From Certhia americana (lineage: Eukaryota; Chordata; Aves; Passeriformes; Certhiidae): a stretch of 64,000 nucleotides of DNA. Shown here one piece after another: positions 1-13,449 of this stretch. Numbering within the stretch: position 1 is the stretch's first letter; every line of letters starts with the position of its first letter. The position numbers and the translations under genes were made by a program. Location: the NCBI GenBank assembly GCA_018697195.1, contig CM031866.1, positions 7,259,048-7,323,047 of the forward strand, given 5' to 3'. Below the pieces are notes generated by a model. It was not told where the DNA came from. It made no database searches and was given only the letters and a program-made list of their open reading frames with translations.

Positions 1-1422
1 AGAGGGAAGGCATTCCCCGACGTTTTGTTAGGTGTCTGTGAGATGTAACATCTATTTTGTTCACTGCGTGATGGAATAAAGTGAGTTTGGGTGAAAGGAC
101 AGAGCAGTACTTCGGAGATGTACTTGAGTCTACTTGATGTGCATCAACAAGTATCTGACACTGAAAATAAGTGGGATGACAGATCTTGCACTGGGCTCAG
201 TACTAAGGAAGAATATTGCTATTAAAGGTCAATTCCAGTTTTACTTGTTTTAATACGTGCTTGCATTGTGTCATTTTTTTGGAGAGTCAGGTTGAGTTCT
301 GACAATTAAAGGCTTGCTTAAGTAAATGCCAACTAATGTTTAAAGCTTGTTCATTAGATTAAATCCTGCTGTAGTTGGTAGTGTAGTTGTCATGCTGAAA
401 GTAAATATTATGATATAAACAATGAATTTCGTTCAGTTAGCACCCATACAGTAAGAAGAAACTGATATTTGTCAGTCAGATTAGGTTTTAATATCAGAAT
501 TCTACATATTAAATGGAAATCAATATTTAAAGGAAGGTTATTAAATTAGTGCCATTTAGCTTCCAGGGTACCATGTTTTGCATCGTAACAGAGAGTTTTA
601 CTGTGTGCACTCACAGCTACAATCAGTTTAGCAGACAGAGGAGGATACAAACAGCATTTTTGGACTTGGGTTTGGTTTGCCATTCTCCTGTCTGCTCTCC
701 AAGCACACACTGAAGGAACAGCCCTGTCCGCTTAGAGGTCAGTGCTGAAACTGCTGAGTTACAGCAGAGCCCAGTGCCCCTCTCACACCAACCTTTCCAT
801 TTTCTGTACTCCCCTGCCTGTGGCTGAGGCCACAAAAAGTTGTGTTTGCAGGAGGTATGACATGCATGGACTGGTCCTAACTCTTGAGCAGGGCTTGACC
901 ATTGTTCTCCTGTGACCACTTCGTGAATTGAGGGGGTGTAATGGGATTATTGAGGAAACATTAAAAAAAAAAAGAAAAGAAGAGACACGTGTGTTGTCTG
1001 TGTGTCTTTGTGCACATGACACGGCGAAGGTTGACTTGCAGCGTGGTCCTCAAACTCTCTGAGCACAGATTGCTGGTCTGTGGGGAGGATAAGGAAATGT
1101 GTTGGTTTCCTGAAGTGAACCAAGATCACCTTCTGCAAGGCTGGGGTTACAGCAGAGTGTCATTCTTCTCCTGTCTGGGTGGCTGGAGTGGATCTGAGCT
1201 AAAGACAAACTCACTGCCTCTTAGTGACCCTCCCACATTTTCTCTGTGTGAGTGTTGTTGTCAGCACCAGGGTGAAGTTGAAGTGGGAAGCTGGGAGGAA
1301 AGGAGACCCTAGATCTGTAGCACAGTTCTGCCTTTGCTCTACCATGGACAGCAGAAGATAGAGCTATGTGAAATACCAGGACTTGTACTGTGGCTTTTTA
1401 AAATCATAATCTGTCAGTATTC

Positions 1423-1448
1423 TTTTTTTTTTTTTTTTTTTTTTTTTT
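1423..1448. repeat. Poly(T) tract, 26 nt
   Basis: An uninterrupted run of 26 T on the + strand within intron 1. It could be a simple homopolymer or the poly(A) tail of an old minus-strand retrocopy. No recognisable retrocopy body follows it on the right, so a simple tract is favoured. Confidence 0.9.
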
Positions 1449-4400
1449 AATAAGTAACTGCAAAGCAATGCAGAGAAACAGTCAAAATCTGCAGTGAAAT
1501 AATTTTAATCCTGTTGCTTTCTCTTGGGGACAGATCCTCAGCTGGAGTTACATGAAAGTAGCCCTATTAGTATTGGTGAAGCTGTGGCACCTTGCACCAG
1601 TTGACTTTCTGATCTGCAATGTTAGGGGAGCACAATAGAGGATTAACTTGTTAAGCGTCTTTAATGATGATTAGAAATTACAATATGATTAAATTTTTAT
1701 TAAGCAATTGTCTGGGGTTCTAATAACAGTTGGTAATTTAAGCAGGACATTAACTTGCAGCTACCACAATACAAATACATGTGGTTTTAGTCATATTTGA
1801 GATAGTGGAATGGGGATTAGTGGAGAGAGAAAAGCTGGGTGTTCCCTAATCACATGAAGGTCTTTCCGTGTGGGATCTCCTGCTACAGAACCAAGCAGTG
1901 CTCTGTGGCAGCATCTTTGCTCTTGTGTTAGATGCAGATTTATCCTTTTTCCCACTGATCCTTTTTTAATGGAGAGATTCAGTTGGAGAGGTTCACAGGA
2001 GTTGGAGCAGTTTGCATCCTTTCCCATCTGGGGCTTACAGGACCTGTAGTGTCAGGGATCAAATTTGTGTTGGGAGTAAGGCTCTGTGGTCCTCCTGGGC
2101 TGTGTTAGATGTACCCTGATAGTTCTTTTTGGTGAGGGTGTTTGTGCACAGCTGCAGCTGGACATCACCCTGACAGAGCTGTGTGGGATAAGCTGTGTCC
2201 TCTTGTCTCAGCCCAGAAGAGGTCTGGTTGGGAGTACCTGCTTGGTTTCTCGTACTCTGGATGATGAACTGGAGTGCGAAACAATGCAGGTGTGTGGGAA
2301 GCTCATCTGCATTGGCACAAAGCATCACAGTTAATTTATTTCCTCCTGAAATAAGATTGGCATATTAAATGGGATTCAAGAACAAAAAAAATGTGGAGGT
2401 GTAACAAGCATTTCGTAAATTACTGCTTGCAGCAAAGTAACTTAGTGCAGTGTCTGTTTTACATGTATTATTTTTGGAATACAAACTTTGTCCGTAACTA
2501 TTGCTGCTTTGGGTTCAGATTTTGCTTAACTTGAGTGCGATACATGAAGTGGTGATCATTGTATTAGCCAGGGTGGGATGAAAACATAAAACTCTTCATG
2601 AGTTTAAGAATTTTTTTTTTCCTGAGGCACCACCTGGGTTTGGATGATGAGTCTGATGGCTGAGCAGCTACTTTCTGCTGTGGTCAGGTGATGAGAAATG
2701 AAATGAAAGACATCCTTTTAGTTCTTCCCAGTGAGGTACTCCTGAATGGAGGGCAGCACACACAGATGTGTTGCCCAAATACCACAAACTCATAAGTCAA
2801 GTCAAGACAAATCATGAGATTTTGGAGTTTATCTGGAGTTATTTTAGAGGGAACATCCCACAGGATGCATTTTTGGCTATGTTTTACAATTTTATGAATC
2901 CTTAGGGTTGTATTTTTGTATTTAACTGAAGAAAAACCCAACTGAGTTGTACCTGTAATCCGTAAAGCTCCTTTTAGTGATTTCTTTGTAAGCAGAGAGC
3001 CCCAGATACAAAGGTATGGCGAAGAAGTCCTCAAAAGGGCATCTACTAGGAATGTGTAGAGATGTTTGACAGGAGAGAAGGAGTTGCTGGGGCTTAGGGT
3101 ATTTCTGCTGCAACCACAGGAGCTCATGAGGGGGGCTTTCGGTCTATGGCTAATCCAAAATATAATAAAAAGGCATTTTAACTTAAAGATTATTCAATAA
3201 TCTCTATTTACTTCCAGTTTGTAATGAGTTAACAGCAAATTTTCTGTCATATTCGTGAAGACTTGTAAGCCCTGCATCTGGGTTCTTGGTTTAGGTAAGT
3301 GCATTGGGTTCTGGGAGGTGCTTTTGGGTTTTATGTGTTTGTTTGACATGGGAGTTAAGTGGAGATAAATCATTCTTTTATTTGAATGATATATTCTGAG
3401 AACCAAATAATTTGTTACCCAGTCCTACATTTGGGCTGAAGTTACTAAAACATTAAGTGCTGTGCAATAATTTTTTTGATGCTGCCCAGTTCATATTCCC
3501 GAAAGGAACTGGCTTTCCAACAATCTGGCCATTCTTTTCTTTAGATTTCAAACAGCTTTGAAATGATGATTAGAAAGGAATCTGCTTCAGTATTTTAGAT
3601 TTCAAAATCGTTCAACTCAAAGCCCAAAAGCTGTGATTTATTGCTGCCACTCTTCCCTTCATTACAATACAGACTATCCAGTAAACTAAGAAATCAATTT
3701 AATAGCATCCTGGGGAGTAAATGGAGTGTTGTAGTGATGGAGGTTATAATGAGCTCTGATGTTTCTGGTATGCAAAAAAGTAGTCATCATTCTAAGATAA
3801 AGTTTTAAAAAAGGGTTTGAAAATTAGAACACTCATTAGCTAATGGGAGGTTTACATTGCAGATCTTTTTCTTCTGGTGTTTTTGTAGCTCTTGTACTGC
3901 AGAATTGATCCTTATTCAGTCAAACTGTGGTACGAGATGCCAATGCCTCTTGAATTGTTCTGTGATAATATTTTGTCCTTCAGGACTGTGTACTGAACAG
4001 TAACTGGCATTGAAGAAATGCTATTATTTTTTATTTCTAATATATACGTATAGGACATACAAAAGATTTAATCTCTTCTATCACAAAATAATTATTTAGA
4101 ATTTGCATATGATGCTTGTGGTTAGTTCCAAATACTTTTTCAATAAAATAATGTTTCCCCATTCCTCTAATTAAAATTCAAAACTAAAGAGATATTGCTG
4201 ATTTCTGTAATACCATATGGTGTTGCTGATATTTCTTAGCAGTAAGGAAAATTGCAATAGAGATTATGTAGAAAAGAAAAAAAAAAATAGCCTTTTCAAA
4301 ATAGTCAAGACAAAATAACCCTGTTGATGTAGTGATTATTGTTATTAAGAGGACAGAAATGGGGCTGTCATTATGAAGATGTATTCAGAGATTATGCTTA

Positions 4401-7400
4401 AATGGTTGTGAAGATCAGATATGTGTGTCGTTCAGAGTAATTTTGGGGGGCTTACTGCTTCATAACTGACAAGCAAGAAAGGAAAATGTGTTAATTCAAT
4501 GCTACCTGCAGAAATTACAATGTTATTAAAATTTACAGTAGAAAAGAGAAAGAGGGGTCTTGAGTTTAAGAGATGGGGATTTAGCTCGCGGCTCCTGTTG
4601 TAGATCTCTGGCAGATTTTCCAGTCTGTCTCTAGCAAAGTGTCTTTGGCTGGCCAGCAGTGCTCAGAGGTGGATGAATCAGCTGGGGATGAGCTGTTCTG
4701 TCTCACCAGCTCTGGGGGGAGCAGAGATGCTCCCCTGGGTGCAGAAGTGTGCAGATACCAACCCCAGCTGCTTCTCTGACCATGGGGGTGTGCTCAATAA
4801 AGGCTATGTGGGAAAGAAATCTGCAAAGTCAGAGGTGCTCCTTCACCACTCTGCAACATATCTCATAGAAAACATTGCATTTGCTGGACGACACAGCCAA
4901 AAATGTGACCTTCCAGAGATCATGGGTGGGTGCTTGCTCTAGAAATCATTGGTACAGTTTACTTCTTGCTAACAGTGCTTTCTTTGTTCGGCTCTAAAGC
5001 ATTTCCTGTCACCCCATCTGAATCAATCATTCTGTCAAGTAAGGAAAAGAAAAATTTTATGAGGCTGCATTTGTACATTTTATTTGCCTTCTGATTATAA
5101 CCCAAGTAAGATAGGTGCAAAGGAAAAACTTCAGAAAAATAATCCTTCATCCTCTTCCATCGCTTCAAATAAAAATCCGCATGAAAATTAATAGATGGAA
5201 TAAACCCCCATGGACTGTGCACTTTCTGTCTGTTCCGGGAAGAACTACTTTGTCACAAAATGTTACAGGATTTTGGCAAGATCTGGCCTTTAATGTGCAA
5301 AAATTACATGCTTTGAAAAATGCAGGATGAAATGGAGAATGACAATTTTTTAGCAAGAGCTGATTCAGAGTTTATTTTGGATAGTCAAAATTTCAAATGG
5401 ATCTCAGTTTTATAGTTTGCATGGATTAGTGGCTGTAGTCATGCGATGCGTAATGAATTAGGAGTTGTTTTCAAGATAGATGTAATTTCCTTTTTTTTGT
5501 ACCCAAAGCACGCTGGTCTTCCTTGAGCGAAGCCATCTGCACAGGGAGAAAGAGAAATCCTTTCTTTTGGATACTCTACATATTGATGAATGTTTCTAAA
5601 CTTTCTGCCTCCTCTCTCTTTTTTGTAAGCATTTGTTTCCATTTTGCTTATCTTTGGTATTTCTGTCCTGCAGTTTCAATCCTTCCTTTCACACTTAGGT
5701 GTCTCTACCTTTCTCATAACTCCTGTATTTCCTCTGTGCTGAGCTTTGTATTGACTTCTCAGTGTTGTTGAAATGTAAATGAATCCTGGCATTGTGCTGG
5801 TGCTACTCCCGAGTCTTTCAACAGCTTATAAATTCAGATTCTGTTCTCTGGGGAGCATCTGAAGTCCCCCTTAGAGAAAAGTGGTACTTTTTTTGTTTCA
5901 AGTAGCAACTGTGCTGCCTTCCCTGCAGCCCAGCAGGTACTGTGAGGTGTAATCAACTGGGTCAAATTAGGAACCTCTAGTAGCTTTCATCTGCCCTGGA
6001 TGTGTGTGTGTGTTGCTGTTTTGTTCAAGGACAGCTCATAGTATTCATTTCAAATGCTTAGAGCTGGGCTGCTGCAGGTTTTTCTCATCTAAATGTCAAC
6101 TGCATGTGACAAGTAGAATAATATAAAATAATTGTAATTTTTTCTCTAATCAAGCAAAAGGGGTGTTGAATTGTTTAATTACTGGCTTTGCCAGCATGCA
6201 GATGGAAAGGCTTTTCAGGTAAGTTGCTCATACAAAATGCCTAAAATGGATAGTAATTAACAACTGGCTCTTCATTGGTATGTTAATTACGCTGCCATTT
6301 GTCCTGGTGCCTGTCGTTCTTTAAATGTTCAGTTACACTGAACTGAAGCGTTCACTTCCTGGCAAACACAGAATGTATCAGAACAGTTTGACTCTCAGAT
6401 ATATGCAAATATTTTATGGGAAGAGGCATGCCAGTAAATCACTGAGCTGCAAAGAACAAAAACAATGCATATCTGTATTCCTCAGAGGTAAAAGCAAAAC
6501 CTGTTTTGGAGGAACCTGCAGGCCTGATTTTGAAAAATGGTCTCTAATACTTTCCCAGTACTAACCCAGAACACAATTCCATGCAAGTAGATAATTTTAG
6601 GAACTTGTTGCTGTTGGCTGTTTCTATTAGTGAAGGTAGGTGGACATCTGAGTGCTGCTAAATGCCCTTGAAATGCATGTATTTTAAAACTGTATTGCCT
6701 GTAATATCTGAATAGAAAATTCAAACTGAACTGGAAATGCTTTTAGAACTTGAGATAGAATTGATTATTTTGAATGCAAGAAGAGTTTAAAGTAACTAAT
6801 GAATAGATCACAGCAGTAGTCTCAGATTTTATCCAATTTACTGTTAAATTCTTTTGAGAGATTGTCTCCTGTTTTCTGGACTGTGCTTTGCAGAGTGCAC
6901 CCCCAGTCTCCACATACTACTGCAATAAGTAAAAACAGGCTGTGTCTGGTATGTCTGCAAGTCACCCAGCAGTGTCCTGAAGAGGGCCAGGCTGCTGAAA
7001 TTATGTGGCAAGTTTGCTGTGACCACTATGTGAGCATGAGGCTGGTATTTTAATTTGCTGAGCTTGTGCCACATGGGAAGTGGTTAATCAGCCCAACACA
7101 CAGTGACCCTCACACATGGCAGAAGTCAGCCCCTGAAATGAGGTGCTGATTGGAACAGTAGCTGTGGGAAGTGGATTATAGCCATAAAATTAGCTATTAA
7201 AAGGCACTAGCTACTGTGTGTCACTGCCCTCTGCATCATGTTTCATCCTTTCATGGACAAAAAATTGTGTTGCTGTTAGAACTGCCAGGCCATGGCTGAG
7301 CTGGATTTCCATTGTGTTGTGTCCAGTGAAGTTGCTAGCAAAGGTCCTAGCTCAATTTTGAGCCCAGCTTTAAACACTTAAAGTAGTCATAGCTAGAAAA

Positions 7401-10400
7401 GCTTAGTTTGAAATGATAAATTCTTGTGTTCCCAGTCACTGAGAGGTGGCTCATTTAGCATCAGCCCATGGAGGCTGCCCTGTGAGAGAGTTTGGGAAAA
7501 GGGTGGTGGGTCTGTTGACTACTCCTGTGAGTCATATTCATGTCGTAGTATATGGAACACCGGTGTTTTCCTTGGATTTATTATCATTTATAAAACAATT
7601 TCTTTTGTTTTAAGCATCTTTAAGAGAGACCCTGGCCCTCTGCATGTAGATATCTCACCCTGAAAATGTTTTGCACCTTCTGTGATAAGCAGTGGTTTCA
7701 CCAGCAGAAAACAAGGTTGTATAATTAAACTTCCTTTTATTGTAATGAGATTTTTCAGTGTAGGAATATAATGCCAGGTTATTGGAGCTATGTCAGGATT
7801 TCAGTATTTCAGAGTTAAAAGTTTCTCTGCTAAGTTTTCTGTGTTTTCATCTAAAATAGGCAATATTTCTGGTTTAACGGAAAAAAAGAAAAAGGAAATG
7901 TATTTGGTGTGCAGTAAGGTTTGTGGGAACAGCAGTTGCAGTGTATTTTTGCTTACCAGTGAAGGTTTGAAATACGCAGTTTCATTGTTGATATCAAAGT
8001 AAATGAACCATCACTAAGAAAAGTATAGGATCATTTTCAAATTCGCTTATGAGGACTGGAAAGTAACAGTCCTTTCTAGCTGCATCTCCAGCAAAGGGGA
8101 CAGTGGACTGCTGGAATAAAAAATGTCGTAAGTGAACATGAAAATCTTCCCCAAATGCCAAGTATGGAGGACTACAGAATCCAAATTTCCCAGTTTTCTG
8201 AAACAAGTTCTTAAAAATGTGTAATGTCTCTGGATTCTCTGCCATCTGTGAATTAGGGTTGGTCCAAGTGAAACTATTTCTCCGGAAACACATTCTCACT
8301 AAGAACAAGATGTTCTAGATCGGACTACATGGAACCCCTACCAAAAGTAACCCATTACAGACACTCTAAAATTAAGTATAAAATTTCCATATGGAAACCC
8401 ATACAGAATAAGATAGCAATGAGGAATTTTCTTCCTTCTTTGTTGTTGATGATCACTTGAAATACTTGAATGTCTATGAGTCTTTGTGCTCCTTGTAGTT
8501 TATTTATACTTGAGACTTGGTTCTTGAATGATCACAGATGTTGGGTTGTTTTTCTTCTAAATAAAACCCAAGTGTTCCTGGACTTTCTGTACTCTCTGAT
8601 CTCTTTCTGATACACTCAATGAACATATGCCTTTCTGAGATGCATTAGTCTTTTGCTTAAATATATCTTGATACCCTTTCACTCATCAGACAAGCTAACA
8701 TTATACATTTCCATACTGATTCCTGACTCAAGATTTAATCATATTTTGTTTTAGTTGTTTCCTCTTGCTGCTTCAGAACTCTTTGGTTCTGAACTGTAAA
8801 TGGGACTGAGGCTTATAAAGGTCTTTAAATGTTTTAGGGGAAGCTGCCAGTCTCAAGATCTTTGCTCTCCAAAGTGTTCCCTTTTGTCACCTGTGTTTCT
8901 CTCTCCAGGTTCCATGCACGTTTTAAAAAAAAGGAGGCACGTATATATGTAAATAATGTTTGAGGATAGGCAGCTGTAGGATGGTGCTATGAAATGAAAT
9001 CTCCGTGCTGGTGTACAATAGCTGAATTAAAAGGTGTGTGGTTTTACTTGTCGGCATTTTGGTTGAGTACTATCAGCTGGAGATGTGTGAGTGGGTGGAA
9101 AGAACAGTAACGTGGAGTTCATGCTGAATTATGTTTTGCTGGAGGAAAGCTATTCATTAGTCTCATAGCTGGCACATGCCTCTTTATTCCTTCTCTAAAG
9201 TAGTATCTGACGACTTTGATGAAAAGGTTGATATGACATTAAGGAATTGGTTCTGCCTCATCTACTGATGTGCAAAAGCCTTTCTGCCCTTGGCAGAGCT
9301 GAGTGAGACACAGGCAGCATGCCAATCCTCACTTTGCTCTAGGAAGGGCGTGCATGTGGTAAATGGTTCAGGGTTTGAGCAGCCTTGGCTCCATCTCTTG
9401 AGTGTTACGTGTGGTGGTTTATGATGGTGCATCCAAGTTTGGCTCCGGGGTTCGTTGTGTCTCCACCTACGCCCCTCTCTTGGTTTTTCAGGGTGGTTCT
9501 AAGGAAAAATACTCTTTCGTCATTGCTAAATTTAAAATGAATGTGGTAATTCTGAATAAGAATTTCAGAGACCAGTAAATTGTTGCTGTTGCACACTGGC
9601 TGCACGTTTCTCGTGTATCACTGGCTGACTACCTGATGTCTGAGAATCGACCCGGGCAAGAAGGCTGGCTTGTGGTACTGGCCCTGGACAGGGTTCAAGT
9701 TTACTACAGGCTTTCTACTGAATCACTGACAAATAACATTCACATGCCACGGTTAAATCATCTGACTTCTGTTTTCATTTATTTTACCCCCAGTTTGCAA
9801 GTCCTGTTTATAAGACTGCATAATTTGAGATGCTTTTTTCATACGTGGCAGTTGTAAAAATGACATATTTGTAAGATGCCTATGCTGGGACAAGCAGAGA
9901 ATGTGTTTCATTGTGATTTACTAATTGATAATGTTTTATTAATGGACTTTTATTTCAGCCACGTTTATGTTGGATTAGCAAAAATTTTTCCTCCCTCTGG
10001 GAAGAAACAGAGAGAGAAAAGGAAAATATATAGCATCTTTCTCTCTGGAAACAGCAGTTATTATTTATTCCAGGCACATGAATAACTATTAATTTGTATT
10101 TTCTTTACAGAGTAGGTAGGATATTTGGATAATGTCCTTTTTAAGTGTCTTGGCAGAATATACACGATAGAGAGTTATTTCAGTGCTGAACTAGCAACAA
10201 TCCACCTGGCTTTAAAGTATTAATTTAGGTTTTACAACTTATATCTTGTTGTCTTATGGTTGCTTTTGACACTTAAATTTGCCTTTGAAAATGCATTAGT
10301 TTATTCTCATCCAGTTACAGTTTGTATTAAGATTGAGAGCAAAATGTACATTGCTTTGTACACCAAAGAGATGATCAAACTGTATGAAAAACACGGTGGC

Positions 10401-11008
10401 ACTGAGTGAATATTATGAGATAGTTTTCAGTTTTCAAATGTTCATTGTGCATTTGCAAGTTAAATTTAAAAAGCAGGAAAATGTATTATATGAGAGTATT
10501 CGGTTAGTGGGTTAATTCAAAGTGCTCTTTAAATCAAATAAGTGAGCTGTCCCTGGAAGTAAATACATTTTCAGAAATGAAATCATGATTCTTTCTAATG
10601 TTGAAATGTAAGGATGAAGTATATGTAGTGATTTCTTGGTAAATGCCTGTGGCTGCCACTGGTTGTTTGCTCAGAGTCCCTGTAGTAGCTGGAACCTGAT
10701 TGCCAGGTTTGGAATTCAGACTAATCTTGTGTGTCCTGTGTACTTGCCTTTGCTGCTCTTCAGTCAGCAAATAGCAAAGCTAAAACCTTACTTTGGTCAA
10801 TATTTACAGGCAAACAATCAGCTTGTTTTTTGACAAACATCCAGTTTGTTTACAGTGAGGGTTTTTTCAGTATCATTCTTCACTTCTGCTTTTTATATAT
10901 GCACAGAATTGTCTGTATGCTTTTGGGAGCAAGTGGCTTGTAATGGATGTCAGATCATGTTTAATGTGAATATGGGGACATAGAAAAATAAGGCTTTGTT
11001 GTTATATG

Positions 11009-11009
<1 letters not shown>

Positions 11010-11039
<30 letters not shown>
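11010..11039. repeat. Poly(T) tract, 30 nt
   Basis: An uninterrupted run of 30 T, the longest homopolymer in the window, in intron 1. The sequence to its right begins with a short stretch resembling a tRNA A-box but has no B-box, so I do not call a SINE. The length is likely to be polymorphic and error-prone in sequencing. Confidence 0.9.
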
Positions 11040-11041
<2 letters not shown>

Positions 11042-12457
11042 TGGTTCACTGGTAGAACATCCAGCAAATCTTCTATTCTGTAATTCTGAAAAAGCAAGAG
11101 CATGGCTATTACTGCTGATGACTTCAGAAAGTCTAGCACAGCCTACCTGGAAACAGCATTTTCTCTCTTACTTCAAAACTGGTAATTTTAAAAAGCAAAA
11201 CATGAGATTCAGTTTTATGAAATGCATTCAGGAAATAGCTCTGGGAAGAAGCTAAGCAGAAAACAAGAGTTCCAAAAATTCATGACAAATTCTTAGGAAC
11301 GTAGTAAACCTAAAGTAACACTAAGGAATATTCTGTAGCAGAGCTTTGTAGTATTTTGCATTTTCTACATGTCTATGAAGGTTTCCCTTATGCCATAACA
11401 CTGGAGTGTGCCATTTGAAATATTTGTGGGAACAAAAACTTTTAGAAAGAAACAACAGCAAATGCAGTTACCTTTGAGCACCCAAAAGCTTGTGAACTTT
11501 TTTTTTTATTATTATTATTGTTATTTGCAGGCATGAATTATATAATATGTGGAATTACCTGAAAGGAACAATGTGCTAAAAACATCCAGTGAAAAGTCAA
11601 AAAATCATGAGGACCTTTATTTGAAGTGTTGGGGGTTTTTTGCTTGCAGAAAAATTCAGGATTTGGGAAACTCATCTGCGAAGAGGAGGGTAACTGCTAA
11701 TGTGGGTTGGTGTATCAGATTAGTTAAGACATCAGAAGATGTTCTGAAGGTTGTCCTTGTTGGGAGGTTAAAGTGCACACATCCAGATTGGTGACAGGTG
11801 CTAGATGAACGTTGTGGGAACACTGGTGCACTCTTTTCAAGTGGCTTTTCAAGATTCAGTTCAATTTGAATCAGGATTCTTTTTTATCTATAGCCCTCTT
11901 CCGTGGTCTGAAGGCTGGACTACAGTCTTTCATAAACTGGGCAAGGAGTTTGAGGAATAAGGCTGGGGTACATGAGCAGCTTGTTCACTTGTACACCCCA
12001 TTTGAGTCACATTTTTTGATACTTCTTTCCACTGTGGGAGAGTGAGGTTGGCTGTTTTCTTCCATCTTTAGAGGAAAAAAAAAATTTAATCAGAAAATCT
12101 CCTTTGACTTAAAGGAATTTCAGACAGGCATAAAATGAACTGAGTATTTACAATGCTTAGGCTCAAGCTGGGTTTTTGAAAGGGAATTAAATGTGGGGTT
12201 TTTCCCCTGCAGTTTTTATGCAGAGAACATTGTATTAGAACTTGTGAGAAAAGGAAGAAGTACTAAACCACACCCTATTTTTAGAATGTTTTTGATAAAT
12301 ATTGATATTCTTTTTAAGGTGTTTCACATAAAAATTCTTATTCTTACTAATGAATTGGGGTGTGAAAACACCTGAAAGGCCAATTAATTATCATAACATC
12401 AAATAAGCATCATTTGCTTGTTGATCAAGCAGAACTGAAGTCATTAGTGCTATCAAT

Positions 12458-12489
12458 AGAATGCTGTTTAATGAAAACAATAGCATTCT
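12458..12489. repeat. Inverted repeat, 8-bp arms, AT-rich context
   Basis: AGAATGCT (12458-12465) and its exact reverse complement AGCATTCT (12482-12489) flank a 16-nt spacer in which GTTT and AAAC can extend the stem past a small bulge. The surrounding 12361-12530 is AT-rich with several TAAT-type motifs. Function is unknown; it may be a conserved non-coding element or chance. Confidence 0.5.
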
Positions 12490-12972
12490 GATTACCCAAC
12501 AGTGCCCAAGGACACTGTAAATTTACTGATAATTAAGTATTTGGTAACGCAAGTTGCTGTTCAGAATGAAATCTAAAATTAACATACCCTTCTGAGGCAC
12601 ACTTAAAAATCTTTGTAATAAATAATAAAGGCATTTGAAGGACACGAGTCAGTAATTTTCAGTGAATAATTTGAATCACTGGTTCACATTTTCCATCTTT
12701 GTCGTTGGACTGTGTTGCTCCTGAGCTTTCTGCAGCTGATGGGGAGCGAAGGTCTGGGTTGGATGTGATGGGAACACCACAAAGACCTCACTCCGTGACC
12801 CCAGCGTGGTCAGGGGCTTGCAGGGCAGCTCATGGGCCACCAGCAGAGCAGAGATGCTGGGTTTGGTGGGATGGAGTTTGACAGAACTCATCCTATCCTC
12901 AGAAATAGGATGTAAAAGCCCCTCGGTGACCCGGCCCAGTGGAGTGACCATGGAGATTCCTCCTGGTGATTT

Positions 12973-13001
12973 CCCCTGCCCTGTTGTGGGCAGGGCAGGG
13001 G
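12973..13001. repeat. Perfect GC-rich inverted repeat, 11-bp arms
   Basis: CCCCTGCCCTG (12973-12983) and CAGGGCAGGGG (12991-13001) are exact reverse complements around a 7-nt loop. They lie at the right end of a locally GC-richer patch. The stem would be very stable in RNA or in extruded DNA. It is too short for a typical pre-miRNA. Confidence 0.7.
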
Positions 13002-13393
13002 CAGGATAACACTTCTATTTTGGTTTGGCTTCTTGCATTTTTAACATTTTTACATTTAGGAAAAATTATATAACTACTCGAACCTGTGAATGCTTTCGCA
13101 GTGAAAATGCATTATGAGAATATTTTTACGGAACAATTGGAAGAGGAGACCAAAAATTTATTAATTCACTTGAATGTTTCTGCTCATTGTTTAAGAAGTA
13201 TGTTGTCACATTTCTTCGAAGGTGAACAAAAATTATAGTCATAAATTCTGCCTCATATGCTCATGAAATCTGATAGATGATGTCATCTGTAATTAACAGA
13301 AAATATGGGCAGAAAAGTGATGTTGGCAATCACTTTCATGTGAATTCTGTGCATTTCTGGGTAGAGGAAAAAATTGAATAGTTGAGAGAAGAC

Positions 13394-13449
13394 ATTGGAT
13401 TTCAGGGGAAGTGCGGCTGCCCCTGATCTGCATTTAGTTAAAATCCAAT
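13394..13449. repeat. Two-tier inverted repeat (hairpin with 3' bulge)
   Basis: The left arm ATTGGATTTCAGGGG (13394-13408) is contiguous. Its inner half TCAGGGG pairs with CCCCTGA (13420-13426) across an 11-nt loop. Its outer half ATTGGATTT pairs with AAATCCAAT (13441-13449). A 14- to 15-nt bulge separates the two right-hand half-arms. Both stems are perfect. Function is unknown. Confidence 0.6.

Noticed and set aside
2684..3127. 147-codon minus-strand open frame, with a phrase (AAATCATGAGATTTTGG on the + strand) reminiscent of an old dispersed repeat
   Set aside because: I could not place it in any repeat family or protein family with confidence.
11040..11062. tRNA-like A-box (TGGTTCACTGGTAGAAC) right after the T30 tract, suggesting a tRNA gene or SINE
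   Set aside because: No B-box GGTTCRANTCC downstream, no acceptor stem or anticodon arm; similarity is limited to one short motif.
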